Origin: Lachnospiraceae bacterium
GTDB taxonomy: Bacteria > Bacillota > Clostridia > Lachnospirales > Lachnospiraceae
DNA: 64,000 bases
Direction of reading: 5' to 3'
Assembly: GCA_017500935.1 (NCBI GenBank)
Contig: JAFVXW010000035.1
Span: 80,774 to 144,773 of the forward strand
A program made the translations under genes and the position numbers. The notes under the pieces are model-generated. The model was not told the origin of the DNA and made no database searches. It saw nothing but the letters and a program-made list of their open reading frames with translations. This document shows positions 18,665 through 27,584 of the stretch, piece by piece (the stretch's first letter is position 1; each line of letters begins with the position of its first letter).

Positions 18665-19222
18665 TCAGGCTGCTGTAGAGCTTGTTGTATCTTCTGTGTC
18701 AGTCAAAAACTGCTTACGGCCGTTTTGATATACAAGCCCAAAACACAGATATCCCAAAAAAGCGCCAAGGCAGTTTAACAGAATATCATCCACATCAAAT
18801 GCGCCAAATGCTGTGATCAGCTGAAAAATTTCGATCCCGCAGACCACCCAGAATACGTTGATCATCAGGATCCACCAATATCTGCTTTCCTTATGCAAAA
18901 AAGGAAGCAGAAATCCAAACGGTGAAAACAAAAAAATATTTCCAAAAAGATTTTCAAAACTGTTCAAACGCGCCCAGTAACGAATATACATCTTGATCGT
19001 CTTAAAGAGCGTAAAATTTGCGGTATCAAGCCCTTCCAATATGACTTTTTTTGTCCAGGATTCCGTGATCTGCGCAAGCTGCTCATACGGATACTTAAAA
19101 ACCACACATTTGATCAGTATGCAAAAATAGACAAAAAACACAACCGACAAACCGAAGCGTACTTTTTTCGCAGTCTCATCTTCCGCAAAAAGGCTGTGTC
19201 CCAGCAGCTTCCATATTTTCAT
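18665..19222 (-). CDS. VanZ-family membrane protein
   Basis: A 185-residue membrane protein with a hydrophobic N-terminal segment after a cytosolic stretch and three later ones. NIFLFSPFGFLLPFL and GAFDVDDILLNCLGAFLGYLCFGL are typical VanZ family signatures. The original VanZ gives low-level teicoplanin resistance, but most chromosomal relatives have no proven role. It begins 9 bp after the truA stop with AAGAGG as ribosome site, so it belongs to that transcript. Confidence 0.85.
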   Translation of the reverse strand: MKIWKLLGHSLFAEDETAKKVRFGLSVVFFVYFCILIKCVVFKYPYEQLAQITESWTKKVILEGLDTANFTLFKTIKMYIRYWARLNSFENLFGNIFLFSPFGFLLPFLHKESRYWWILMINVFWVVCGIEIFQLITAFGAFDVDDILLNCLGAFLGYLCFGLVYQNGRKQFLTDTEDTTSSTAA

Positions 19223-19231
19223 AAATGCCTC

Positions 19232-19969
19232 TTAATAACGCACTTCCATAAGCGCAAGGCCCTTTGCCGGCACAAGCGGTCCGGCAAGCTCCCGCTGTCT
19301 TTGTGAAAGCACTTTTTCGATATCGGATACAGGGCGTTTTCCTGTTCCGACTTCCACAAGGGTTCCTGTCAGGATACGAACCATGTGGAACAAAAAACCG
19401 TCTCCCTCAAACGTAAGCACCACCTCATCTCCGACTTTTTCAATACGGATATCGGTAATGGTACGAACGGTGGACTTTTTACTTTTTTTGGCAGACGTAA
19501 ACGCTGCAAAATCATGGGTACCGCAGAGAATTGCCGCTGCCTGGCGCATACGCCCCAGATCCAGCTTTTCCTCCATCTGCCAGACAAATTTTCTGTCAAA
19601 CACATGCGGCACCGGAGAATTCAGTATCCGGTAACGGTAGGTCTTGGATACCGCATTTAACCGGCTGTGAAAGCGGGGAGCCGCCTCCACACAGGAAATA
19701 ACCGCCACATCCTCGGGCAGATAACGGTTTATCTGCTCCATCATCTCCTGCGGTGACATTTTAGTATCCATCAAAAAATTGGCAACCTGACCGTATGCAT
19801 GTACTCCTGCATCAGTTCTTCCTGACGCATGGATCTGCGTCTCAACACCTGCGATCCGGGACAGAAGCTGCTCAAATTTACCCTGCAGCGTATTTTCCGT
19901 ACTGCCCTGCTTCTGCCAGCCCTGATATCTGGTTCCCTCATATTGTATGATGATCCTGAAATTACGCAA
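19232..19969 (-). CDS. truA: tRNA pseudouridine(38-40) synthase
   Basis: A 245-residue TruA, which converts uridines 38-40 of the tRNA anticodon arm to pseudouridine. The catalytic aspartate is Asp53 in ASGRTDAGVHAYGQV; NFRIIIQYEGTRYQGWQ at the N-terminus and FLFHMVRILTGTLVEVG at the C-terminus are conserved. The only suitable initiation codon is TTG at 19969, placed five bases after GAGGTGG, so a weak non-ATG start is used. It follows engB by about 65 bp. Length is normal for bacteria. Confidence 0.95.
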   Translation of the reverse strand: MRNFRIIIQYEGTRYQGWQKQGSTENTLQGKFEQLLSRIAGVETQIHASGRTDAGVHAYGQVANFLMDTKMSPQEMMEQINRYLPEDVAVISCVEAAPRFHSRLNAVSKTYRYRILNSPVPHVFDRKFVWQMEEKLDLGRMRQAAAILCGTHDFAAFTSAKKSKKSTVRTITDIRIEKVGDEVVLTFEGDGFLFHMVRILTGTLVEVGTGKRPVSDIEKVLSQRQRELAGPLVPAKGLALMEVRY

Positions 19970-20035
19970 AGTGCCACCTCTTTGTACTTTCTGATTCCTG
20001 CAGTGTTAGTCTTCCTGCAAAACCGGTTCTGTATT

Positions 20036-20626
20036 CTATGCTTCTTCCAGCAAACGATCCAGCAGATCATAGATTTCTTCACGTCCCTGCTTGCTGGTGG
20101 CAGAAAAAGGAATGATAATGGTATCTTTTTCCGCTTCCAGACCAACACGGATCGCCTTTACCTGCTTCTGGATCTGGCTGCGGTTGATCTTATCGAGCTT
20201 TGTCGCAATAATGATGGGATGATATCCGTAATGAAGCATCCACTGATACATCTCCCTGTCATTGGCAGAAGGATCATGACGGATATCGATCAGAAGAAAT
20301 ACTGCCTTTAACTGTTTGGAAGTATGCAGATATCTCTCGATCATCTTACCCCACTGTGCCTTTACCGCTTCATTGGCTTTGGCATATCCGTAGCCGGGAA
20401 GGTCCACCAGATAAAAAGTGTTGTTTACATTATAAAAATTGACTGTCTGTGTTTTACCGGGCTGGGAAGAGGTACGCGCAAGGCTCTTTCTGTTCATGAT
20501 CGCATTGATCAGGGAAGACTTGCCTACATTACTCTTTCCGGCAAAAGCGATCTCCGGCAGCTGATTATCCGGAAACTTACTGGTTACGCCGCATACGGTT
20601 TCCAGATTGACCTGTTTGATTACCAT
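20036..20626 (-). CDS. engB: Ribosome biogenesis GTPase YsxC/EngB
   Basis: A 196-residue GTPase needed for large ribosomal subunit assembly. G1 is GKSNVGKS (30-37), G3 is DLPGYG, and G4 is TKLDK, in order and with typical spacing. The gene starts two bases after the lon stop, so lon and engB are tightly coupled, as in many Firmicutes. Confidence 0.96.
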   Translation of the reverse strand: MVIKQVNLETVCGVTSKFPDNQLPEIAFAGKSNVGKSSLINAIMNRKSLARTSSQPGKTQTVNFYNVNNTFYLVDLPGYGYAKANEAVKAQWGKMIERYLHTSKQLKAVFLLIDIRHDPSANDREMYQWMLHYGYHPIIIATKLDKINRSQIQKQVKAIRVGLEAEKDTIIIPFSATSKQGREEIYDLLDRLLEEA

Positions 20627-20628
20627 TT

Positions 20629-22947
20629 TTATTTCTCCTGTGATACAAACGCGTGTGCAATAACCTCATCCATGCTTTCCACAAAAATGATCTCCAGACC
20701 GTTTTTGATCTCTGCAGGAATTTCCTCCACATCCGGCTCATTTGCCTTGGGAACCAGCACGGTGCGGATTCCTGCCGTTTTGGCCGCAAGCGTCTTTTCT
20801 TTAAGACCGCCGATGGGAAGCACTCTGCCGCGCAGCGTGATCTCACCTGTCATGGCAATATCTGCTCTTACCGGAATATTGGTCAGGGCAGACAAAATCG
20901 CAGTAGCCATGGTGATTCCGGCAGAAGGACCGTCCTTGGGAACTGCTCCCGCAGGAATATGGATATGAAAATCGTTGGTTTTAAATGCTTCCAGCGGAAT
21001 CTGGTACTGTTCACTGACTGAACGGATGTAGCTGATGCCTGCACGCGCAGATTCCTTCATCACATCGCCAAGCTGACCGGTAAGTTCAATCTCGCCTTTG
21101 CCGGGCATGATGTTGACTTCGATCTGCAGCGTATCGCCGCCCACACTGGTCCATGCCAGACCGCGGACAATGCCCACTGCATCGGTCTTATTGGCCATAT
21201 TGATGGTAAATTTATGTTTTCCAAGATACTGCTCCAGATTCCGGGCAGTCACGCGGATGCTGTTTTTCTTTTTGACCATCAGCTCTCTGGCTGCCTTGCG
21301 GCAGATCTCGCCGATCTTTCGTTCCAAACTGCGCACACCGGCTTCTCTTGTGTAAAACTCAATGATATCACGGATCGCAGAATCGGTAATGGTCAGCTTC
21401 CCGCCGTCCATACCGTTTTTGACAAGCTGCTTGTTTAACAGATGATCCTTGGCAATATGGAACTTTTCGTTAGCGGTATAGCTGGTGACTTCAATGATCT
21501 CCATACGGTCCAAAAGCGGACGCGGAATGGTTTCTGTGGTATTGGCCGTTGCGATAAACAATACCTCAGACAGATCCAGCGGAATCTCAATATAATGATC
21601 CCTGAAATTCACATTCTGTTCGCCGTCTAAAACCTCCAGCAAAGCAGAGGAAGTGTCCCCCTTGTAATCGCTGGAAACCTTGTCGATCTCATCTAAAAGC
21701 ATCAGCGGGTTTTTGACCCCTGCCTGTCTGATACCGGCCGCAATACGTCCGGGCATCGCACCCACATAAGTACGTCTGTGACCGCGGATCTCAGCCTCGT
21801 CACGGACACCGCCAAGGCTGATGCGCACGTATTTTTTGTTCAGCGCTTCCGCCACACTTCTTGCGATGGAAGTCTTACCGGTACCGGGAGGACCCACCAG
21901 ACAAATGATGGGGCTGTCGCCGCGCTTTGTCATGGCACGCACTGCCAGAAACTCCAGCACACGCTCCTTTACCTGCTTAAGTCCGTAATGATCTCTTTCC
22001 AGGATCATTTCCGCACGGGTGATATCGGTATTGTCCTTGGACATTTTATCCCAGGGCATTTCCAGAAGCGTCTCGATATAACTGCGTTCCACACTGGATT
22101 CCGAGCTGTTGGGCGGGAGCTTTTTAAAGCGGTTGATCTCTTTGACGATCTTTTCCTTTACCTCTTTTTTGGCTTTTAAGCCCACCAGCAGATTTTCAAA
22201 ATTCTCGGCATCGGATTCTTCGCCTTCGCCAAGCTCTGCCTGAATATAATGAAGCTGTTCCCGCAGAATGTGATCCTTCTGGTTCTTTTCCAGCTTTCCT
22301 TTGACTTTTTCTGCCAGTTCGGAGCGGATCTTTGCCACTTCCACTTCATTTACCAGAATTTCAGAAAGGATTTCATAACGGTTTTCCAGTTCCACCGCTT
22401 CCAGCACCTGCTGTCTGAGCTTATAATCCACGGGCATATTCTGGATGATCTGATCCAGAAGCTTTCCAAGATCATGAAGTTCATTCATATGACGCAGAAG
22501 CGCCTTTCCGGCTCTGGGAAAAATCTGGCAATACTGGGTAAAAAGTTCCTGAATCTGTCTGCGCATCGCCTCAGCTTCGGCTTCTGCAACCTCTTCTTCC
22601 GGCTCTGTACGCTCAATCTCTGCCTGCAGATAAGCCGTATTTTCTTCCATAAAGGAATGCAGAACACCGCGGTCCTTGCCTTCTACAAGGACGCGCACCA
22701 GATTGTCGGGCATTCTGGTCATCTGCTTGACAACCGCGACGCATCCGATGTGATGCACATCCTTAAAGCCCGGAACTTCGGTATCTATTTTCTTTTGTGT
22801 TACCAAAAAAACCTGCTGATCCTGTGCCAGCGCATTTTCCACCGCACGGATTGATTTTTCTCTGCTTAAATCAAAATGTATGATCATATCCGGCATGATC
22901 GTCAGCCCGCGGAGGGCGACTGCCGGCATTATTTCCCTGATATGCAT
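20629..22947 (-). CDS. lon: ATP-dependent protease Lon (LonA)
   Basis: A 772-residue hexameric AAA+ serine protease that degrades misfolded and some regulatory proteins. N-terminal substrate-binding domain (1 to about 200), coiled coil, Walker A GPPGTGKT, Walker B LMLLDEID, and C-terminal protease domain with catalytic Ser675 in KDGPSAGI and Lys718 in GGLKEK. The ATG at 22947 has AAGGAA about 12 nt upstream, a rather weak site. A terminator-like hairpin separates it from clpX, suggesting lower lon expression or attenuation control. Confidence 0.97.
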   Translation of the reverse strand: MHIREIMPAVALRGLTIMPDMIIHFDLSREKSIRAVENALAQDQQVFLVTQKKIDTEVPGFKDVHHIGCVAVVKQMTRMPDNLVRVLVEGKDRGVLHSFMEENTAYLQAEIERTEPEEEVAEAEAEAMRRQIQELFTQYCQIFPRAGKALLRHMNELHDLGKLLDQIIQNMPVDYKLRQQVLEAVELENRYEILSEILVNEVEVAKIRSELAEKVKGKLEKNQKDHILREQLHYIQAELGEGEESDAENFENLLVGLKAKKEVKEKIVKEINRFKKLPPNSSESSVERSYIETLLEMPWDKMSKDNTDITRAEMILERDHYGLKQVKERVLEFLAVRAMTKRGDSPIICLVGPPGTGKTSIARSVAEALNKKYVRISLGGVRDEAEIRGHRRTYVGAMPGRIAAGIRQAGVKNPLMLLDEIDKVSSDYKGDTSSALLEVLDGEQNVNFRDHYIEIPLDLSEVLFIATANTTETIPRPLLDRMEIIEVTSYTANEKFHIAKDHLLNKQLVKNGMDGGKLTITDSAIRDIIEFYTREAGVRSLERKIGEICRKAARELMVKKKNSIRVTARNLEQYLGKHKFTINMANKTDAVGIVRGLAWTSVGGDTLQIEVNIMPGKGEIELTGQLGDVMKESARAGISYIRSVSEQYQIPLEAFKTNDFHIHIPAGAVPKDGPSAGITMATAILSALTNIPVRADIAMTGEITLRGRVLPIGGLKEKTLAAKTAGIRTVLVPKANEPDVEEIPAEIKNGLEIIFVESMDEVIAHAFVSQEK

Positions 22948-22966
22948 ATTAATTATATTTCCTTTT

Positions 22967-22990
22967 AAAAAACGCCGCCTTGCGGCGGCG
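22967..22990 (-). terminator. Attenuator-like hairpin between clpX and lon
   Basis: CGCCGCC (22973-22979) / GGCGGCG (22984-22990), TTGC loop, followed on the minus strand by six U (22972-22967). It sits 8 nt after the clpX stop and ends 20 nt before the lon start, leaving no room for a full promoter, so partial read-through is expected. Confidence 0.8.
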
Positions 22991-22998
22991 CTTTTGTT

Positions 22999-24267
22999 TT
23001 ATTTTGCTTCCTTTAAGCCGTCCAAAAGTCCCTGTTTCTCTCTTCTGATCACCATAGGTTCACCGGTTCCTTCCACGGCTTCTTTGGTTACAATACACTG
23101 GACGATCGTCGGATCTGACGGAATCTGATACATGATATCCATCATTGCCTTTTCCATAATGGAACGCAGTCCGCGCGCGCCTGTTTTTCTTTCAAGAGCA
23201 CGGTCAGCAATCGTCTCGATCGCATCCTGCTCAAATGTAAGTTTTACATGATCATAACCAAAAAGCTTCTGATACTGCTTGACCAGCGCGCTCTTAGGCT
23301 CTGTCAGAATACGGATCAGCGCATCCCGATCCAGTCCCTGCAGTGAAACATTGATAGGCACACGTCCTACAAATTCAGGGATCAGACCGAATTTTACCAG
23401 ATCCTGCGGTGTTACTTCCGCATATAATTCTCCCATTTCTGCACTGTTTTTTGCTACGATGGAAGCGTTAAAACCGATACTCTTACGGTTTAAGCGCGCT
23501 TCCACGATCTTGTCGATGCCGTCAAAGGCACCGCCGCAGATAAACAGGATATTGGTGGTGTCGATCTGGATGAGTTCCTGCTGCGGGTGCTTGCGGCCGC
23601 CCTGGGGAGGAACGCTTGCGACTGTGCCTTCCACGATCTTAAGCAGTGCCTGCTGCACACCTTCACCGGAAACATCTCTTGTGATCGAAACATTTTCACT
23701 TTTTTTAGTTATCTTATCAATTTCATCAATATAAACGATACCCAGCTGTGCACGTTCCACATCATATTCCGCAGCCTGGAGAAGCTTTAAGAGAATATTC
23801 TCCACGTCCTCGCCTACATATCCTGCTTCTGTCAGTGTGGTTGCATCCGCGATCGCAAAGGGTACATTGATGATCTTGGCGAGTGTCTGTGCCAGATAAG
23901 TCTTGCCGCTGCCTGTAGGTCCAAGCATAATGATATTGGACTTCTGCAGTTCCACATCATCGTCATCATCCTTGCACATCACGCGCTTATAATGATTGTA
24001 AACGGCCACAGCCAGCACTTTCTTTGCTTCTTCCTGCCCGATCACATAATCATCAAGGAATTTTTTGATCTCAACCGGCTTTAACAGATTGATATCCTGA
24101 GGGTCCTTTAAGAGCTCCTCCTCGTATTCCTCTTCGATGATCTCTGCACAGATATCCACGCACTCATCACAGATAAATACCCCGTCGGGGCCTGCGATCA
24201 GCTTGCGCACCTGATCCTGTGTCTTGTGGCAAAAAGAGCATCTGACCTGATCATTTCTGCCTGCCAT
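22999..24267 (-). CDS. clpX: ATP-dependent Clp protease ATP-binding subunit ClpX
   Basis: A 422-residue AAA+ unfoldase that feeds substrates to ClpP. The N-terminal zinc domain has Cys10, Cys13, Cys33 and Cys36; Walker A is GPTGSGKT, Walker B VYIDEIDK, and the sensor region [10 protein letters not shown] is present. [10 protein letters not shown] contains the conserved ClpP-contact/pore area. It starts 28 bp after the clpP stop, forming a clpP-clpX unit. Normal length. Confidence 0.97.
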   Translation of the reverse strand: MAGRNDQVRCSFCHKTQDQVRKLIAGPDGVFICDECVDICAEIIEEEYEEELLKDPQDINLLKPVEIKKFLDDYVIGQEEAKKVLAVAVYNHYKRVMCKDDDDDVELQKSNIIMLGPTGSGKTYLAQTLAKIINVPFAIADATTLTEAGYVGEDVENILLKLLQAAEYDVERAQLGIVYIDEIDKITKKSENVSITRDVSGEGVQQALLKIVEGTVASVPPQGGRKHPQQELIQIDTTNILFICGGAFDGIDKIVEARLNRKSIGFNASIVAKNSAEMGELYAEVTPQDLVKFGLIPEFVGRVPINVSLQGLDRDALIRILTEPKSALVKQYQKLFGYDHVKLTFEQDAIETIADRALERKTGARGLRSIMEKAMMDIMYQIPSDPTIVQCIVTKEAVEGTGEPMVIRREKQGLLDGLKEAK

Positions 24268-24295
24268 TTTTACTCTCCACTTCTAAGTCCGGGAA

Positions 24296-24898
24296 TTAAC
24301 CCTTTACTGCATAATCATCATGAGAAGTGATCACCATGTCGATCAAACCGTATTCCACTGCTTCCTGTGCAGTCTTCCAGTTGTCACGCTCGGTGTCTGC
24401 TGCGATCACTTCGTAATCTTTACCGGTGTTCTCAGCCATGATGCGGTTCATGCGTTCCTTGATGCGCAGGATATGCTGTGCATTGATCGCAATGTCAGTC
24501 GCCTGACCCTGTGCACCGCCAAGAGGCTGATGGATCATGATCTCTGCATTGGGAAGCGCCATACGCTTGCCCTTTGCACCGCCTGCAAGAAGGAAGGCAC
24601 CCATGCTTGCAGCCATACCGATACAGATGGTGGAAACATCACATTTGATAAAATTCATGGTATCGTAGATCGCCATACCCGCGGAAATGGAACCGCCGGG
24701 GCTGTTGATATACAGATAAATGTCTTTATCAGGATCTTCCGCTTCCAGGAAAAGAAGCTGTGCAACCACAAGGCTTGCAGTCACATCGTTGACCTCTTCA
24801 CCAAGGAAGATAATTCTTTCTTTTAATAATCTGGAATAAATGTCGTAGGAACGTTCCCCGCGACTTGTCTGTTCTATTACAACAGGTACCAAACTCAT
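24296..24898 (-). CDS. clpP: ATP-dependent Clp protease proteolytic subunit ClpP
   Basis: A 200-residue serine peptidase forming the tetradecameric chamber used by ClpX. Ser98 in [11 protein letters not shown] and His123 in MIHQPLGG are catalytic; the third residue (Asp) is in the C-terminal third. The N-terminus [20 protein letters not shown] is canonical. It has its own promoter at 24987-25015 and a hairpin in its leader, so it is separable from tig. Confidence 0.97.
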   Translation of the reverse strand: MSLVPVVIEQTSRGERSYDIYSRLLKERIIFLGEEVNDVTASLVVAQLLFLEAEDPDKDIYLYINSPGGSISAGMAIYDTMNFIKCDVSTICIGMAASMGAFLLAGGAKGKRMALPNAEIMIHQPLGGAQGQATDIAINAQHILRIKERMNRIMAENTGKDYEVIAADTERDNWKTAQEAVEYGLIDMVITSHDDYAVKG

Positions 24899-24937
24899 TG
24901 AAAACCTCGCTTCTGCTCATAAGAGCGTATAGTAGGT

Positions 24938-24972
24938 GATGCAGGGCGCCGTTGTCTACAGCTCCCTGCATC
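24938..24972 (-). promoter_or_regulatory. Hairpin in the clpP 5' leader
   Basis: Arms GATGCAGGG (24938-24946) and CCCTGCATC (24964-24972) pair perfectly over 9 bp in the untranslated leader; a second small palindrome GCTCATAAGAGC lies nearer the start codon. No CtsR or CIRCE box was recognised. The structure may affect clpP mRNA stability or translation; this is inference. Confidence 0.4.
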
Positions 24973-24986
24973 TGCCGATCATTTCA

Positions 24987-25015
24987 ATCTTAGCTTACGC
25001 GCCCTTCATTTGCAA
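24987..25015 (-). promoter_or_regulatory. Promoter of clpP-clpX
   Basis: Minus strand TTGCAA (25015-25010), 17 nt, TAAGAT (24992-24987), about 90 nt before the clpP start. Confidence 0.55.
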
Positions 25016-25075
25016 CATAACCCGTTTGGATTTAATAAAACTTTAAGTTTATTTATTTTGCAGTCAGACAGTAAA

Positions 25076-26362
25076 TTATTTCTCTACAGCTTCAGCAACA
25101 ACAAGCTCTGCAGCTTTCTTAACTGCCAGATCTTCCATGATCTGCTTCTTGCCGTTTTCGCCCATGATCTCTTTTACCTTGTCTGCTTCCATCTGATACA
25201 TGGATGCCATTTCAGCGATTTCAGCTTCAAAGTCTTCTTCGGTAGCCACGATGTTTTCAGCAGCTACGATCGCTTCCAGAACCAGTCTGGATTTGATTCT
25301 CTTTTCAGCCTGAGGCTTAACCTGTTCCATCATCTTTTCGAAGGTAAGGCCGGTGAACTGGAAGTACTGTTCCATGGACAGACCCTGCATCTGTAGTCTC
25401 TGTGCGAAATCGTCAACCATGTTTCTCTGCTGGGTTTCGAGCATAGCGTCAGGAATTTCCATCTGTGCTTCTGCGATGATCGCATCTACTACAGCGTCTT
25501 CCTTAGCGTTCTTTGCATCTTTTTCTTTCTGTTCAGCAAGTTTTGCACGGATATCAGCTTTGTATTCATCCAGAGTATCAAATTCGGAAACTTCTGCTGC
25601 GAATTCATCATTCAGTTCAGGAAGCTGTTTTTCCTTGATCTCTTTTACGGTAACCTTAAATACAGCGGGCTTGCCAGCCAGTTCAGCTGCCTGATAGTCT
25701 TCAGGGAAGGTTACGTTTACATCACATGCTTCGCCGGCGTTCTTGCCGATCAGCTGATCTTCAAAGCCGGGGATGAAGGTGTTGGAGCCGATGGTCAGGG
25801 AGTAGTTTTCGCCCTTGCCGCCTTCAAATGCAACATCATCAACAAAACCTTCAAAGTCGATTACTGCGATATCGCCGCTTGCTACTGCTCTGTCTTCAAC
25901 GGTGATGGTTCTTGCGCTGTTTTCCAGCTGCTGAGCTAAGTCTGCATCGATTTCTTCATCGGTAACGGTTACGTCGATCTTGTCTACAGCAACACCCTTG
26001 TAAGTGCCAAGAGTTACTTCAGGCTTTAATGCAACTTCAGCGGTGAAGATGAAAGGCTGGCCAGCTTCGATCTGAACTACATCAATGCTGGGTACGGAAA
26101 CGATGGTTTCGGTGCATTCAGCGGTAGCCTTTTCGTATGCATCGGGAATGATCGCATTTGCAGCTTCCTCATAGAAAATGCTCTTGCCGTACATCTTTTC
26201 GATCATAACTCTGGAAACTTTGCCCTTACGGAAACCGGGAACGCTGAATTTGTTCTTGTTCTTCTGGTAAGCAGCTTCAATCGCCTTGTTAAATTCTTCA
26301 GCAGAAACTTCGATGGTAAGTTTTGCCATGTTCTTTTCCAGTTTTTCAACTTTTAAACTCAT
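25076..26362 (-). CDS. tig: Trigger factor
   Basis: A 428-residue ribosome-associated chaperone and peptidyl-prolyl isomerase. The N-terminal ribosome-binding domain contains GFRKGKVSR (the family GFRxGKxP loop, here with Ser instead of Pro), the central FKBP-like domain contains GDIAVIDFEGF and GSNTFIPGFEDQLIG, and the helical C-terminal arm completes it. The start is set at ATG 26362 with GAGGAGG 10 nt upstream; the in-frame upstream extension of 23 residues has no such site. Position upstream of clpP-clpX-lon is conserved in Firmicutes. Confidence 0.96.
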   Translation of the reverse strand: MSLKVEKLEKNMAKLTIEVSAEEFNKAIEAAYQKNKNKFSVPGFRKGKVSRVMIEKMYGKSIFYEEAANAIIPDAYEKATAECTETIVSVPSIDVVQIEAGQPFIFTAEVALKPEVTLGTYKGVAVDKIDVTVTDEEIDADLAQQLENSARTITVEDRAVASGDIAVIDFEGFVDDVAFEGGKGENYSLTIGSNTFIPGFEDQLIGKNAGEACDVNVTFPEDYQAAELAGKPAVFKVTVKEIKEKQLPELNDEFAAEVSEFDTLDEYKADIRAKLAEQKEKDAKNAKEDAVVDAIIAEAQMEIPDAMLETQQRNMVDDFAQRLQMQGLSMEQYFQFTGLTFEKMMEQVKPQAEKRIKSRLVLEAIVAAENIVATEEDFEAEIAEMASMYQMEADKVKEIMGENGKKQIMEDLAVKKAAELVVAEAVEK

Positions 26363-26469
26363 GTGAAAAAGTCCTCCTCTTATTTCTTTGGTCTGGTATT
26401 TACATATAATAATGGCGGATATATCTCCCAAAATCGTTCATTCCAGGGCATACCCACAGTCATTTTACA

Positions 26470-26478
26470 ATTATAACA
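26470..26478 (-). promoter_or_regulatory. Extended -10 promoter of tig
   Basis: TGTTATAAT on the minus strand (26478-26470) is a full TGn-TATAAT element; the -35 region is weak. It lies about 108 nt before the tig start. Confidence 0.5.
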
Positions 26479-26566
26479 TAAACTTTTTAAAAATACTAGC
26501 TTTTTTTCACGAAATGATCTAGGATAAAAACACAGCACGGTAATTTCAAAAGGAGGAAATCCATTT

Positions 26567-27133
26567 ATGAACCACAACACAAAAAAACTGGCACAGGCTG
26601 CCCTCTTACTGGCCATCTGCCTGATCGCACAGTATTTTAAAAACATCAGTGTCTACATTACAGGCCCCATCATCAACGCCTGCCTGATCATTGCTGCTTT
26701 GGCCATCGGTCCTGTTTATGCGCTGATCTTGTCTGTCATCACACCGGTCACCGCATTTTTCTTCACCGGTTCTCCCATCATGGCAGCGATCCCGCTTATG
26801 TTCCCTGTCATCATGGCCGGAAACGCGATCCTGGCACTTGGCTCCTGGTATTTTTACAAAAAACTGACTTTCCGTTACAGGCTGATTCTTGGCATGATCG
26901 CCGGCAGCATTGTAAAAGCGGCATTTATGGGACTTGTTATCGTCGGTGTGCTGCTGCCGTCCTTTGGCAGCAATATCGCTTCCCATCTGCCCAAACCCGA
27001 AGCCCTTCCCGGCGTGCTGGCAGCTGCCCGCGTCACCTTCTCCTGGACCCAGCTTTTTGCAGGTCTGATCGGCAGCGCGCTTGCCTGGATGATCTGGATT
27101 CCTTTAAAAAAGAGTCTGAACCAATTCGATTAA
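26567..27133 (+). CDS. ECF transporter S component (vitamin/micronutrient uptake)
   Basis: A 188-residue protein made almost entirely of hydrophobic segments (five or six), with the ECF S-component pattern: LAQAALLLAICLIAQYFK at the start, GPIINACLIIAALAIGP and FTGSPIMAAIPLMFPVIMAG in the middle. S components bind one vitamin or cofactor precursor and dock to the shared EcfA-A'-T module, which is not in the window. No riboswitch is visible in the ~200 bp upstream, so the ligand cannot be inferred. Start ATG follows AGGAGG. Confidence 0.75.
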   Translation: MNHNTKKLAQAALLLAICLIAQYFKNISVYITGPIINACLIIAALAIGPVYALILSVITPVTAFFFTGSPIMAAIPLMFPVIMAGNAILALGSWYFYKKLTFRYRLILGMIAGSIVKAAFMGLVIVGVLLPSFGSNIASHLPKPEALPGVLAAARVTFSWTQLFAGLIGSALAWMIWIPLKKSLNQFD

Positions 27134-27223
27134 AAATGGCATAACTTACCATTATAATTTTCATTTCCGCGAACATACTAACCTCAAGATAAGAAACCGC
27201 ATCAAAACCACAGCGCCGGACAG

Positions 27224-27299
27224 ACAGCTGCAGTGTCAGACAAAGGCCGCAGGCTTACATGTGTCTTTCTTATCTGCGGCCGGCAATGCAGCCAGCTGT
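27224..27299 (+). ncRNA. Long imperfect hairpin upstream of the spore-protein gene
   Basis: Outer arms ACAGCTGCA (27224-27232) and TGCAGCCAGCTGT (27287-27299) enclose an inner perfect 8-bp stem GGCCGCAG (27245-27252) / CTGCGGCC (27274-27281). The 76-nt structure ends 45 nt before the start codon at 27344. It lacks a U tract directly behind it, so it is not a standard terminator; a structured mRNA leader or small RNA is possible. Confidence 0.35.
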
Positions 27300-27343
27300 T
27301 TCAAAACCAGAAAGAAACGTTAATTTACGGAGGTGAATGTAAA

Positions 27344-27547
27344 ATGGAAGGTTCTTCTAGATCCAATAGAATGGAAGTCCCCGAAGCAAAGGCAGCAATG
27401 GACAAATTCAAAACCGAAGTTGCTTCCGAACTGGGTGTGAACTTAAAAGAAGGCTATAACGGTGACCTTACTTCCAAGGAAGCAGGTTCCATCGGCGGTG
27501 AAATGGTTCGCCGTATGATCAAGAAACAGGAAGAACAGATGAAATAA
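27344..27547 (+). CDS. Alpha/beta-type small acid-soluble spore protein
   Basis: A 67-residue SASP that coats and protects spore DNA. KFKTEVASELGVNL contains the germination protease (GPR) recognition site, and YNGDLTSKEAGSIGGEMVRRMI is the DNA-binding hallmark of the family. The start is the ATG at 27344, eight bases after GGAGGTG; a longer reading from 27233 would add residues with no family similarity. Expression is expected in the forespore under sigma-G, although I could not find a convincing sigma-G promoter. It shows that the host forms endospores. Confidence 0.95.
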   Translation: MEGSSRSNRMEVPEAKAAMDKFKTEVASELGVNLKEGYNGDLTSKEAGSIGGEMVRRMIKKQEEQMK

Positions 27548-27552
27548 TCTGT

Positions 27553-27584
27553 AAAAACCGGCAGGATTTATCCTGCCGGTTTTT
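27553..27584. terminator. Bidirectional terminator between SASP and DUF3021 genes
   Basis: AAAAACCGGCAGGA (27553-27566) / TCCTGCCGGTTTTT (27571-27584), a perfect 14-bp stem with TTTA loop and U runs on both sides. It overlaps the last codons of the minus-strand DUF3021 gene. Confidence 0.9.

Noticed and set aside
26380-26646. 88-codon minus-strand frame across the tig promoter and ECF gene start
   Set aside because: Overlaps strong promoter and the opposite-strand ECF S-component gene; no support.
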